Below are positions 16,816 through 25,551 of a stretch of 64,000 nucleotides of DNA, in pieces; within the stretch, counting starts at the first letter, position 1, and the number at the start of each line of letters is the position of its first letter. The position numbers and the translations under genes were made by a program. Under the pieces are notes generated by a model. It ran no database searches, was not told the DNA's origin, and worked only from the letters and a program-made list of their open reading frames with translations. The stretch comes from Glycomyces salinus (GTDB taxonomy: Bacteria; Actinomycetota; Actinomycetes; Mycobacteriales; Micromonosporaceae), in NCBI RefSeq assembly GCF_016428645.1, contig NZ_JAELXW010000038.1, positions 1 to 64,000 on the forward strand, written 5' to 3'.

Positions 16816-17469
16816 ATGAGCTTTCAAGTTGGCCAGACGATCGTTCACCGGGACGTCCACCGCGATGGGCGCATTCTCTCGGCGGGCGCGGCAAGGGTCC
16901 TCGCCGACGACGCCAACGGCATATCGACCTGGATCGCGGAAGGGTCACAGGTCATGTGGCAGACCACGTTCGATGGGAAGCGAACCCGCAAGCTGCCGGT
17001 GGACGAACTGGCCGTGGTGCCGACGATGCTCACCCCTCATCAATGGACCGATACCAACGTCCTGGCTTTCATCCCGCCAGACACTTCCCATTCCATCCTT
17101 TGGTTCTTCGACACCGACGGCGAATTCTTCGGTTGGTACGTGAACCTTGAGACACCGGCACAGCGATGGAGCGGCGGTCTTGACCGGTGGGACTTGGCGC
17201 TCGACATCTGGATCAAACCGGATCGGTCTTGGGTGTGGAAGGACGAAGACGAGTTCGCCGAGCGTACGGGGCACCCGGACTTCTGGACCGAAGCGGAAGC
17301 GGCCGCGATCAGGGCAGAGGGTGAACGGGCCATCGCTCGGATAGAGGCCGGGGTGTTTCCCTTCGACGGATCACTGACCGACTTCAAGCCAGAGCCCGAA
17401 TGGGAGCCTTCGATGCTGCCGCCGCGATGGGACCAGCCCGTTGCAGGCGACCTTCCAGCGATCAACTAG
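16816..17469 (+). CDS. DUF402 domain protein
   Basis: 217 residues. The C-terminal half has the DUF402 pattern: WYVNLETPAQRW, then DLALDIWIKPDRSWVWKDEDEF with the acidic residues that coordinate metal in characterised members. DUF402 proteins include RNA-binding and nucleoside-diphosphate or phosphate hydrolases; a hydrolase role is possible but the substrate is unknown. The ATG at MSFQVGQTIVHRDVHRDG is chosen because the upstream extension is Arg-rich and unconserved. It stands alone, convergent with the DUF397 gene. Confidence 0.8.
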   Translation: MSFQVGQTIVHRDVHRDGRILSAGAARVLADDANGISTWIAEGSQVMWQTTFDGKRTRKLPVDELAVVPTMLTPHQWTDTNVLAFIPPDTSHSILWFFDTDGEFFGWYVNLETPAQRWSGGLDRWDLALDIWIKPDRSWVWKDEDEFAERTGHPDFWTEAEAAAIRAEGERAIARIEAGVFPFDGSLTDFKPEPEWEPSMLPPRWDQPVAGDLPAIN

Positions 17470-17505
17470 CCGCGTGAAACAGCGGACTCGATCAGCTCCC
17501 GATCC

Positions 17506-17709
17506 TCAGCCGTTGAGGTGATTCGCCAGGGCGTTCCAGTCGGTGGTGTTGATCCACAGGGCCGGACCGGAAGCGCCCTCCTTGGAGTCGCGGATGCCCA
17601 CCCGGTCAGCATCGCTGTCGGCGGCCACGCACACGCATTCGCCGCCCTGGTCGGCTGAGCGAGTGGCCTTCCTCCAGGTGAACCGGTCCCCGAACTCCAC
17701 GACAGTCAT
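17506..17709 (-). CDS. DUF397 domain protein
   Basis: 67 residues covering the whole short family: FTWRKATRSADQGGECVCVA at the front, then VGIRDSKEGASGPALW and a C-terminal helix. DUF397 proteins are small actinomycete proteins almost always beside a helix-turn-helix regulator with a DUF5753 domain. Some pairs act in developmental control or behave like toxin-antitoxin partners. Its ATG overlaps the stop of that regulator gene (ATGA), so the two are translationally coupled. Confidence 0.9.
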   Translation of the reverse strand: MTVVEFGDRFTWRKATRSADQGGECVCVAADSDADRVGIRDSKEGASGPALWINTTDWNALANHLNG

Positions 17710-18560
17710 GAATACAGCTCCTGCGACAGCTTCTTGATGAACCTCAAGCTGGCCTGCTCAGACAGGGCCATCTTGATGAGGTGTAGGTAGGCGTCATCAT
17801 ACTGCGTAACCTCTTCAGGTTCATCCAGGTAAAGCGCGCCCGTGAGGTAGTCGTGGTAGACGACGCCATACTCGGGGGCTATGGGAAATCGAAGGATGTA
17901 GAACGGCCCTGAGATGGCCGGATGCTCTCCAGCGCTGTCAGGCAGCACCTGGATCGTGATGTTAGGTTGCTTCGCCAGATTGGCAATGTGAGCCAGCTGT
18001 TCGCGCATGGTCCCGGGGCCGCCGACAGCGCACCGCAGCACTGCTTCGTGCAGTACAGCCCAGTACTCGACAGGCTCTTCCTTCGAAAGCAGTTCTGCCC
18101 GCGCAAGCCGAGCCTGAACATGGTCCTCTACGACATCGGCGCCCAATTTGCCTCGTCCGAGCATCGCCCGCGCGTACCTCTCGGTTTGAAGCATCCCTGG
18201 TACCGGCTGGAGCGAAACCGCTTGGATGGTCGATGCGTCGCGTTCCAAGGCGATCAGGTCCTCTACCGGCTGCCAGACCTCTGCTCGAGCCTCGCCCTTT
18301 GGGCGGCGTCGGCGCGAGCGCTTCGCCAGGTCTAGCAGCTCGGCCCGGCGGTCGTCTTCCACGCTGTAGATTTCGAGCAGCTTCTCCGCCAACGGGTTCG
18401 ACATCGAGGAGACCCCGCCCTCGTAGCGAGACAGCGCGTTTGGAAATACCCCAAGGGCATCCGCGACGTCCTGCTGAGTCTTGCCGGATTCGCGCCGGAG
18501 TCGCTTCATCTCGGCACCGATGATGCGCCGAAGGGCAGTCGGCCCGCTTGGTGCGGCCAT
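17706..18560 (-). CDS. XRE regulator with DUF5753 (Scr1-like) domain
   Basis: 284 residues. An N-terminal helix-turn-helix (KTQQDVADALGVFPNALSRY) is followed by the DUF5753 domain. Its typical landmarks are PGMLQTERYARAML, EYWAVLHEAVLRCAVGG, ITIQVLPDSAGEHPA and YHDYLTGALYLDEP. It binds DNA and probably senses or partners the DUF397 protein encoded next. The ATG at MAAPSG has GGGAGTGG just upstream. It is divergent from the gene at 18673 across an AT-rich promoter region, where it may regulate both directions. Confidence 0.88.
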   Translation of the reverse strand: MAAPSGPTALRRIIGAEMKRLRRESGKTQQDVADALGVFPNALSRYEGGVSSMSNPLAEKLLEIYSVEDDRRAELLDLAKRSRRRRPKGEARAEVWQPVEDLIALERDASTIQAVSLQPVPGMLQTERYARAMLGRGKLGADVVEDHVQARLARAELLSKEEPVEYWAVLHEAVLRCAVGGPGTMREQLAHIANLAKQPNITIQVLPDSAGEHPAISGPFYILRFPIAPEYGVVYHDYLTGALYLDEPEEVTQYDDAYLHLIKMALSEQASLRFIKKLSQELYS

Positions 18561-18592
18561 AGCCACTCCCATCAAGACAACACGTAGTTCAT

Positions 18593-18623
18593 AACTTGTA
18601 AGTTCTATATTAATTGCTATAGT
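18593..18623 (+). promoter_or_regulatory. Candidate promoter and operator between divergent genes
   Basis: The AT-rich spacer contains TTGTAA (18596-18601) and TATAGT (18618-18623) separated by 16 bases, a plausible promoter for the rightward 106-residue gene. The inverted repeat AACTT-GT-AAGTT (18593-18604) overlaps the -35 element and could be bound by the adjacent XRE regulator. Confidence 0.35.
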
Positions 18624-18672
18624 ACATGTCACACGACTCAGATTCTACGCATGACGAACAGGGGAGCCTGCG

Positions 18673-18993
18673 ATGGACACGAGCGAACCGACCGGGGACT
18701 TCTACGAGCGCGACCTCGCCTACGGCGAGGAGACCCTGGGCGAACTCTTCGAGCACGAGGCGTACACCCTCAAGATCACCCTCCCCCTCGGCCTCACCTA
18801 CCGCGAGGCCGACACGCTCGCGCACCGGATCGTCATCGAGACCGCCGAACGCTACGACGGCGCCGCCGACTTCGGCATCCTCGGCCGAGAATTCGACAGC
18901 AGAGCCACCGCGCTCCTCAGCCGCAAACCGGGTACCACCGTCAGCGGCAGTCCCTACGCGCTCGACCGTCCGGTCCGACCGCCACGGGATTGA
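18673..18993 (+). CDS. Hypothetical 106-residue protein
   Basis: Not recognised. The protein is acidic at the front (GDFYERDLAYGEETLGELFE), then predicted helix and strand (GLTYREADTLAHRIVIETAE), with a basic Pro/Arg tail. A clear ribosome binding site (GGGGAGCCTGCG) precedes the ATG. It is divergent from the DUF5753 regulator, the position often held by a target or partner gene of such regulators. No signal or membrane segment is visible. Confidence 0.6.
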   Translation: MDTSEPTGDFYERDLAYGEETLGELFEHEAYTLKITLPLGLTYREADTLAHRIVIETAERYDGAADFGILGREFDSRATALLSRKPGTTVSGSPYALDRPVRPPRD

Positions 18994-19014
18994 TCCCCGG
19001 CGGGGTTTTCGTCA

Positions 19015-20925
19015 TCAGCCGTCGTCTTCGCAGAGCGGCGGGGTGCAGGGGGTTTCATCGTCAGTGGGGGTCTCGTCGTCGCCTCCGCCGCCACCGCCGT
19101 CGTCCTCAGCGGCGGTGATGGTCACCGTGCTCCCCGGGGCCACTACATTGCCGCTGGTGATCGCACCGTCATCGTTCGAGACCGACTCGACCAGCGCTTC
19201 GGGGTCGTCGCCCTCGACGTTGACGGTCAGACCCTCGCCTTCGAGGGTCGACTGGAGCTCGCCGACAGTGGTCTCGGCTCCCCATTCCACGGTGATGCCC
19301 CTGGCAGTGATGGTGACCGTGGTGCCGTCGGGCTCGGTCGATCCGGCGCCGGGGTTCTGCTCGTAGACGACCCCCACGGTGCTGCCGCCGTCGTCGTACT
19401 GGACCTCGACTTCGAATCCCGCTTCTTGCAGTTGGTTCACGGCCGAGTCGACAAGGGTGTCCCTCACGTCTGGCACCTGCGACTCGCCGCCGCCGGAGAC
19501 CGTCAGCGTCACCGTCGTCCCGGGGTCGACTTCTTCGCCGTCCACAGGATCCTGGCCGAGGACCTGGCCCTCGGGGGCCGAGCTCTGCTGCGGCTCGACC
19601 TCGACCTCGAGATTGAGTCCCTCCAGCGTCTCGGTCGCCTCGTCCTCCTGGTCCCCGACGACGTTGGGGACGGAGACCTGTTCGGGGGCCCGCAGGACCG
19701 TCAGGGTGACCGTGGAGCCCTGTTCCTCCTCCTGGCCCCCGGGCGGGTCCTGGTCGGTGACGCTGTCGAGGCCCTCGGCTTCGGAGGAGTCCGCGGTCTC
19801 CTCTTCGATTTCGACTTCGAACCCGGCCGCTTCGACGTCCTCCTGTGCGGCCTCGATCGGGTCTCCGACCACGTCCGGGACGGCCACCATTGTCGGCGCC
19901 GTGATCGCCCGCATGATGCCGAAGGTGCCGAGGCCGACCAGTGCTAGTGCGGCGATGATGCCGAGGGCGATCAGCCACGGCCGCTTGCGCGAGCGCCTCG
20001 GCTCGATCGGGGTGATCGGCTCGGTCGAGTCGGGGCCGCCGCCGATGATCTGGGTGCGAGCGTCGGCGCCCATGACCATGGGGGCCTCGACCGCCTCGCC
20101 GCGGGCGGCCCGCAGCAGGTCCTCGCGCATGTCCCCGGCCGACCGGTACCGGTTGTCGGGGTTCTTCGCCAGGGCCCTCATGACCACGGCGTCGACCGAG
20201 GCCGGGACGTTCGGGTTCAGCTCCGAGGGGGGCCGGGCGTCCTCCCGCACGTGCTGGTAGGCGACCGAGACCGGGTTGTCGCCGGTGAACGGCGGGTGGC
20301 CCACCAGCAGCTCGTAGAGCAGGCACCCGGCGGCGTAGACGTCGGACCGGGCGTCGACGGCCTCGCCCCTGGCCTGCTCGGGCGAGAGGTACTGGGCGGT
20401 GCCGATCACGGCGCTGGTCTGGGTCATGGTGGCCTGGCCGGAGGCGAGCGCCCGCGCGATGCCGAAGTCCATGACCTTGACCTGGTTGGTCTCCGACAGC
20501 ATCACGTTGCCGGGTTTGACGTCGCGGTGGATGATGTGGTGCTTGTGGCTGAAGTCCAGCGCCGAGCACATGTCGGCGACGATCTCGCAGGCGGTGACGT
20601 AGTCGAAGCGGCCCTCGGCGAGCAGGACCTCCTTGAGGGTCCGGCCGCCGACGAACTCCATGACCATGTAGGGGACGCCGTGCTCTTCGCCGGTGTCGAA
20701 GACGGCGACGATGTTGGGGTGGTTGAGCGAGGCCGAGTTGGTCGCCTCGCGGCGGAACCGGGTGAGGAAGGACTCGTCGCGGGACAGATCGGAGCGCAGG
20801 AGCTTCACCGCCACATCGCGGCCGAGACGCAGGTCACGACCACGGTGGACTTCTGCCATCCCCCCGTAGCCGATGACCTCGCCGATCTCGTATCTGCCGC
20901 CGAGCAGGCGGGGCTCTGTCGTCAC
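19015..20925 (-). CDS. pknB: Ser/Thr protein kinase PknB with PASTA domains
   Basis: 636 residues. The kinase domain (about 1-275) has VIGYGGMAEV, catalytic Lys41 in VAVKLL, HRDVKPGN with Asp135, DFG at 153-155 and a Thr-rich activation loop before GTAQYLSPEQA. One membrane helix (about 316-338) follows. Outside are four PASTA repeats, beginning VPDVVG, VPNVVG, VPDVRD and a more divergent fourth, ending in a Gly/acidic tail. PknB phosphorylates cell-wall and division proteins and senses muropeptides or lipid II through PASTA. It is last in the fhaA-to-pknB cluster, 68 bases behind pknA. The GTG start follows GAGGACGTAGAAC. Confidence 0.95.
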   Translation of the reverse strand: MTTEPRLLGGRYEIGEVIGYGGMAEVHRGRDLRLGRDVAVKLLRSDLSRDESFLTRFRREATNSASLNHPNIVAVFDTGEEHGVPYMVMEFVGGRTLKEVLLAEGRFDYVTACEIVADMCSALDFSHKHHIIHRDVKPGNVMLSETNQVKVMDFGIARALASGQATMTQTSAVIGTAQYLSPEQARGEAVDARSDVYAAGCLLYELLVGHPPFTGDNPVSVAYQHVREDARPPSELNPNVPASVDAVVMRALAKNPDNRYRSAGDMREDLLRAARGEAVEAPMVMGADARTQIIGGGPDSTEPITPIEPRRSRKRPWLIALGIIAALALVGLGTFGIMRAITAPTMVAVPDVVGDPIEAAQEDVEAAGFEVEIEEETADSSEAEGLDSVTDQDPPGGQEEEQGSTVTLTVLRAPEQVSVPNVVGDQEDEATETLEGLNLEVEVEPQQSSAPEGQVLGQDPVDGEEVDPGTTVTLTVSGGGESQVPDVRDTLVDSAVNQLQEAGFEVEVQYDDGGSTVGVVYEQNPGAGSTEPDGTTVTITARGITVEWGAETTVGELQSTLEGEGLTVNVEGDDPEALVESVSNDDGAITSGNVVAPGSTVTITAAEDDGGGGGGDDETPTDDETPCTPPLCEDDG

Positions 20926-20993
20926 GTTCTACGTCCTCGTGTTCCGTTTCATCGCGGATTGATTCTAGTCGTAGCCGCTTCCCCGAACAGCCT

Positions 20994-22265
20994 CTATCGG
21001 CGGCACGCTGCCGGATCGAGGCAACCGTGTCCAGGCGACTCCCGGTCATCCGCGGTCTGGTTCTCAGACGGTTGAGGGGACGGTTCGGTTGCATCCTCTG
21101 TGGTCTCGTCCGTCACTTCGGACGTCTCGGTGTTATCCGAGGAACCGCCCTCGGGGTCCTCGTCGCCGCTGTTCTGCAGTACCAGCCACACCATACCGCC
21201 CACCAGGACCAGTGCCACGATGCCCACAAGCGCTGCCACGAGGGACTTGTTGACGCCGCCGCCGCTCGGGGCGGGCGGGGGCGAGCCGAGGTCGATCCGG
21301 CCCGGTTGGGGGCCGGGAGGCGGCTGCGGGCCGGGCTGCGGTTCGGCCACCGCGGCGGTGGGTCCGCCCATGCCGACCACGCCCGCGCCCTGCGGGAGCT
21401 GCTGCATGTTCGGCATCACCGAGGTCGGCGGGCGCGCGGTCAGCGCGGCCCGGGCGGCCGAGGCCATGTCGGTGCCGGTGGAGAACCGGTGGGCGGGGTT
21501 CTTGCTCATGGCCCGCTCCACGAACGCCCTCACGCCCGGCGGCAGGTCCGGCGGCAGCGGCGGGGCGGGAGTGCGCACGTGGTGCAGGGCCAGTTCGATC
21601 GGGTTCTCGGCGTCGAACGGGCGCTTGCCGGTCAGCCCGTGGAAGGCGACCACGCCGAGCGAGTACATGTCCGAGGCCGGCAGCACGCCGGTGCCCTCGG
21701 CCTGCTCGGGGGCGATGTAGGAGGCGGTGCCCATGACCGCGCCGGTCTGGGTCAGGTCGCCCGACGCTCCCGAGCGGGCGATGCCGAAGTCGGTCAGGAC
21801 CGCCCGGCCGTCCGAGGAGCGGATGAGGATGTTCCCGGGCTTGATGTCGCGGTGGATCACGCCGTGGTCGTGGGCGTGCTGGAGCGCGTCGGCGACCGCG
21901 GCGACGATCGGCATCATCTGGGCGGGGTCGATCCGGCCCCGCTGGGAGATCATGTCGTGCAGCGACGTCCCGTCGACGTACTCCATGACCAGGTAGGCGG
22001 TGGTGTCGCCGCTGGGCAGCTCGGCTTCCCCGTAGTCGTGGACGTTCACCACGTTCGGGTGCGAGAGCGCGGCGACGGTCTTGGCCTCGGCGGCGAACCG
22101 CTTGGCGAAGCCCGGCTCGTTCAGCAGGGACGGCAGCAGGGCCTTGACGGCCACTTCCCGCTCCAGGACGGTGTCTTCGGCCCTCCAGACCTCGCCCATG
22201 CCGCCGACCGCGATGCGCGAGGCGAGGCGGTAGCGCTGCCCGAGGCGCATATCGGGGCTCAACAC
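20994..22265 (-). CDS. pknA: Ser/Thr protein kinase PknA
   Basis: 423 residues. The kinase domain has a Gly-rich loop (IAVGGMGEVWRA), catalytic Lys41, HRDIKPGN with Asp140 and DFG at 158-160. A Pro-rich linker and one membrane helix (VAALVGIVALVLVGGMVWLV) follow, then a short acidic outer tail without PASTA domains. This is the usual difference between PknA and PknB. It works with PknB and is opposed by PstP in control of cell shape and division. It lies 42 bases behind pbpA in the same orientation. Confidence 0.93.
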   Translation of the reverse strand: MLSPDMRLGQRYRLASRIAVGGMGEVWRAEDTVLEREVAVKALLPSLLNEPGFAKRFAAEAKTVAALSHPNVVNVHDYGEAELPSGDTTAYLVMEYVDGTSLHDMISQRGRIDPAQMMPIVAAVADALQHAHDHGVIHRDIKPGNILIRSSDGRAVLTDFGIARSGASGDLTQTGAVMGTASYIAPEQAEGTGVLPASDMYSLGVVAFHGLTGKRPFDAENPIELALHHVRTPAPPLPPDLPPGVRAFVERAMSKNPAHRFSTGTDMASAARAALTARPPTSVMPNMQQLPQGAGVVGMGGPTAAVAEPQPGPQPPPGPQPGRIDLGSPPPAPSGGGVNKSLVAALVGIVALVLVGGMVWLVLQNSGDEDPEGGSSDNTETSEVTDETTEDATEPSPQPSENQTADDRESPGHGCLDPAACRR

Positions 22266-22307
22266 GGCGTGCTCCTTAGTTGTCTCCGGGGGTCCGCCCC
22301 AGTGTAG

Positions 22308-23768
22308 TCAGTCCCCGCTCAGCGCCTGCTCCATGAGGTCGCCGCTGATCTCGGCGGCCTTGGCCGAGGCGCCCGGGCCGTAGGAGTTGAGGAACACGCA
22401 CACGGCGACGGATTCGTCGCCGTCTTCGGACATCGCCCAGCCGTGGAACCAGCCGTGTTCGGCCTCGGAGCCCTCGGCCCCCGTGCTGTGCTCGGAGGTG
22501 CCGGTCTTGCCGCCGACGGTGGCCCCGGAGAAGTTCGCCGACGACCCGGTGCCGCCCTCTTCGGTGACGGCCTCCATGAGTTCCTGCATCTGCTCGGCGG
22601 TGGAGCCGGAGACGGCCCGCCCGGCCGACTCCTCGCCGCGGCGTTCGAGGGTCTCGCCGTCGGGGTCGGTGATCTCGGAGACCACCTGCGGCGCCATGAT
22701 CTCGCCGCCGTTGGCGATGGCCGCGGCGATGATGGCGTTCTGGAGGACGGTCTCGCGCGCCTCCTGCTGGCCGATGCACGCCTGCGCCCGGAAGGCGTCC
22801 TCGGAGATGTCGCCGGTCTTGGAGGGCTCGGTGTCGAGCGGGGTCTCCCAGGCTTCGCCGAAGCCGTAGGCGGCGGCCGTCTCGGTGATGTCGTCCTCGC
22901 TCAGCTCCTCGACGCACATCCGCGCGAAGGTGGTGTTGCAGGAGCGCTTGAACGCCTCGCGGAGGGTCAGCTCCTCCTGCGGGCACTGGTCGCTGGAGTT
23001 GGTGATCTCGTGCTCGGTGTCGGGGGCGGTGTAGCCGTTGCCGGCCGGGACCATGTCGTCGGCCGAGCCGCCGTTCTCGATGTAGGCCGAGGCGACGATG
23101 GTCTTGAACGTCGATCCGGGCGGGTAGAAGTTGGAGCGGGTCTTGTCCTCGCCGGGGTTGCCCTCGGTCTCCAGCAGCTCGGCCCAGGCGGCGTTGGCGA
23201 CGTCGGGGTCGTTGGAGGCGATGTCGGTCGGGTTCCAGCCCGGATATGAGGCCTCGGCGAGGATCCGGCCGGTCCGCGGGTCGATCACGACCGCTCCGCC
23301 GATCACCCCGGTCTCCGCGATCGCGTCGTAGGCGGTCCGCTGGAGGTCGGCGTCGAGGGTGAGGACCACGTTGCCGCCGATCTGCTCCTCGCCGGTGAAG
23401 GTGGAGCCGATCTCGTCGAGCAGGAAGAGCGAGCTGGAGCCGTTGAGGACGTCGTTCTCGTACTCCTCGATCGCGCTGGCGCCCCGGAACATCGACTTGA
23501 AGCCGGTGATGTTGCCGAAGTAGTCGCCCTCGGGGTAGTCGCGGTAGTAGTCGTAGGCGGCGCCCTCGGGGGTCTCCAGGGACTGGGCGATCACGGTGTC
23601 CCCGGCCAGGATCTGACCGCGCGGCACCTCGTACTCCTCGAAGAGGGTCCGGTTGTTGACCGCGTCGTATTCGGCGTGGTTGAAGAACTGCACCCATGTC
23701 ACCTGGGCGAGGAGCGCGCCCAGGAGGATGAGTGCGACCATGCCGGCGCGGCGGAGCGCGGGGTTCAC
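22308..23768 (-). CDS. pbpA: Class B penicillin-binding protein PbpA (transpeptidase)
   Basis: 486 residues. After a single N-terminal membrane helix comes the dimerisation region and then the transpeptidase domain. Active-site motifs are STFK at 219-222 (nucleophile Ser219), SCN at 276-278 and KTG at 421-423. It cross-links peptidoglycan beside the SEDS glycosyltransferase encoded just upstream. The GTG start overlaps the stop of that gene (GTGA), which points to coupled translation of the pair. Confidence 0.94.
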   Translation of the reverse strand: MNPALRRAGMVALILLGALLAQVTWVQFFNHAEYDAVNNRTLFEEYEVPRGQILAGDTVIAQSLETPEGAAYDYYRDYPEGDYFGNITGFKSMFRGASAIEEYENDVLNGSSSLFLLDEIGSTFTGEEQIGGNVVLTLDADLQRTAYDAIAETGVIGGAVVIDPRTGRILAEASYPGWNPTDIASNDPDVANAAWAELLETEGNPGEDKTRSNFYPPGSTFKTIVASAYIENGGSADDMVPAGNGYTAPDTEHEITNSSDQCPQEELTLREAFKRSCNTTFARMCVEELSEDDITETAAAYGFGEAWETPLDTEPSKTGDISEDAFRAQACIGQQEARETVLQNAIIAAAIANGGEIMAPQVVSEITDPDGETLERRGEESAGRAVSGSTAEQMQELMEAVTEEGGTGSSANFSGATVGGKTGTSEHSTGAEGSEAEHGWFHGWAMSEDGDESVAVCVFLNSYGPGASAKAAEISGDLMEQALSGD

Positions 23769-25501
23769 CGTTCGCTTTCCTTCCTGTCGGGACCGGTCGG
23801 GGGCGGCGGGCCGTTCTGCGGCCGCTGGGGGACCCCGTTCGGCGCGGGCCTGGTCGGCGGGCCCGGGGGCGGGCTCATCGGCGTTCCCGGCGGCGAGGAG
23901 GTCGGGGCGCCGGTGGGACCTTCGCGGGCGGGTCCGGAGATGATCATCTGGGTCGGCTGGTCGCCGCCCGGTACGGGTCCCTCGGACTGGCCGACCCCGG
24001 CCGCCTGGGCCTTCTCGGCCTCCTCGGCGGCGCGCTTGGCGGCCTGCTCGGCCAGGAACTCGGGGGGCGCCTCGGTCTTCTGGAGGCCGTAGGAGACCTG
24101 CCAGGGTTTACGGGCGTCGTCGGAGACGCGCACCAGCAGCGCCAGCATGATCCACGAGCCCAGCAGGGACGACCCGCCCGCGGCGAGGAACGTGGTGGTC
24201 TGGCCGGTCATGGGGATCAGGCCGGTGACGCCGCCGCACACGATGAACAGCTGGAACGCCACCTGGAAGGCCAGCCCTCCGGCCACGAGCTTGCCGAACT
24301 GGTCGCGCGACATCACCGCGGTCTTCATGGCGCGCTCGACGAAGACCGCGTACAGCACCAGCAGCGCGGTCAGGCCGATGAGCCCGACCTCCTCGCCGAC
24401 GATCGCGAGGATGAAGTCGGATTCGGCGGCCGGGACGAGGTCGGGGCGGCCCTGGCCGGGGCCGGTGCCCAGCAGGCCGCCGTCGTTCATGCCGATCAGG
24501 CCCTGCACCAGCTGGTAGGAGTCGCCGTCGCGGAACTGCTCGTTGAACGGGTCGAGCCAGATCCGCACGCGCAGTTGCAGGTGGGAGAAGAACGGGTAGA
24601 TCGCCACGCAGCCGCCGAAGAACAGCCCGAGGCCGATGAGGATCCACGAGACCCGGCGGGTCGCCATGTAGAGCATCGACAGGAAGATGCTGAACAGCAG
24701 CAGCGAGGTGCCCAGGTCGCGCTCGAGGACCAGCAGACCCAGACAGGCCGCCCATACGACCACGATGGGCCCCAGGTCCTTCAGGCGCGGGAACTGGAGG
24801 CCGAGGAACTTGTTGCCGGCCACTTGGAGGACGTCCCGCTTGCGTATCAGGTAGACCGCGAAGAAGACCAGCAGCATGAGCTTGGCGAACTCGCTGGGCT
24901 GGACCGAGATCGGGCCGAGCCGGATCCAGTTCTTCGAGCCGCCGGCCTCGGAGATCGAGGCAGGCAGGAAACCGGGCAGCGCTGCGAAGGCGATGCCGGC
25001 GAACAGCAGGATGTAGGCGTAGCCGCGCAGGACGCGGTGGTCGCGGACGACCGCCAGGAAGATCCCGAAGACGATCACGCCGCCGATGTAGTAGATCAGC
25101 TGCCTGCCGCCGAGGCCGGCGAACAGCCCGGCGTCGGGTTCGATGGCGTTCTCGCTGTAGGTGTAGGAGATCCGGCGGATCAGGACGATGCCGAACCCGG
25201 ACACGAGCGTGGCGATGCCCACCAGCAGCGGGTCGGAGTAGGGCGCCAGGGCGGCGGTGGCGCCCCAGGCCGCCAACGACACCAGGGTGATCACGGCCGG
25301 CAGCGCGAAGGTGGCGACGCTGGTCTGTTTGTCGTTGAAGCCCATGTCGGCGGCGATCTGGAAGGCGAAGACCGCGACGCCGCCGAGCAGGATGAGCGCC
25401 AGCTGCCTGCCGATGCGCCGCGGCATGCCCGACAGGGGGGTCAGCGGCGGCTCCGACGGGGCGATCGGCTTGGCCGTGGCCGACATCGGCTGCGCCATCA
25501 T
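23765..25501 (-). CDS. SEDS family peptidoglycan glycosyltransferase (FtsW/RodA)
   Basis: 578 residues with many membrane segments typical of FtsW/RodA/SpoVE. Family landmarks include GSKNWIRLGPISVQPSEFAKL and, near the C-terminus, GLIPMTGQTTTFLAAGGSSL. It polymerises lipid II into glycan strands together with the PBP encoded next. The C-terminal tail beyond the last helix is long and Pro/Gly-rich, probably cytoplasmic and disordered. I place the start at the first of two tandem ATGs behind GAGGGGAGC. In other actinomycetes the gene at this position is called rodA or ftsW, and sequence alone does not decide which. Confidence 0.93.
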   Translation of the reverse strand: MMAQPMSATAKPIAPSEPPLTPLSGMPRRIGRQLALILLGGVAVFAFQIAADMGFNDKQTSVATFALPAVITLVSLAAWGATAALAPYSDPLLVGIATLVSGFGIVLIRRISYTYSENAIEPDAGLFAGLGGRQLIYYIGGVIVFGIFLAVVRDHRVLRGYAYILLFAGIAFAALPGFLPASISEAGGSKNWIRLGPISVQPSEFAKLMLLVFFAVYLIRKRDVLQVAGNKFLGLQFPRLKDLGPIVVVWAACLGLLVLERDLGTSLLLFSIFLSMLYMATRRVSWILIGLGLFFGGCVAIYPFFSHLQLRVRIWLDPFNEQFRDGDSYQLVQGLIGMNDGGLLGTGPGQGRPDLVPAAESDFILAIVGEEVGLIGLTALLVLYAVFVERAMKTAVMSRDQFGKLVAGGLAFQVAFQLFIVCGGVTGLIPMTGQTTTFLAAGGSSLLGSWIMLALLVRVSDDARKPWQVSYGLQKTEAPPEFLAEQAAKRAAEEAEKAQAAGVGQSEGPVPGGDQPTQMIISGPAREGPTGAPTSSPPGTPMSPPPGPPTRPAPNGVPQRPQNGPPPPTGPDRKESER

Positions 25502-25551
25502 GCTCCCCTCACGACTTCGGATTCGACGCTGCGAGCCTACATTGGGGCCGC

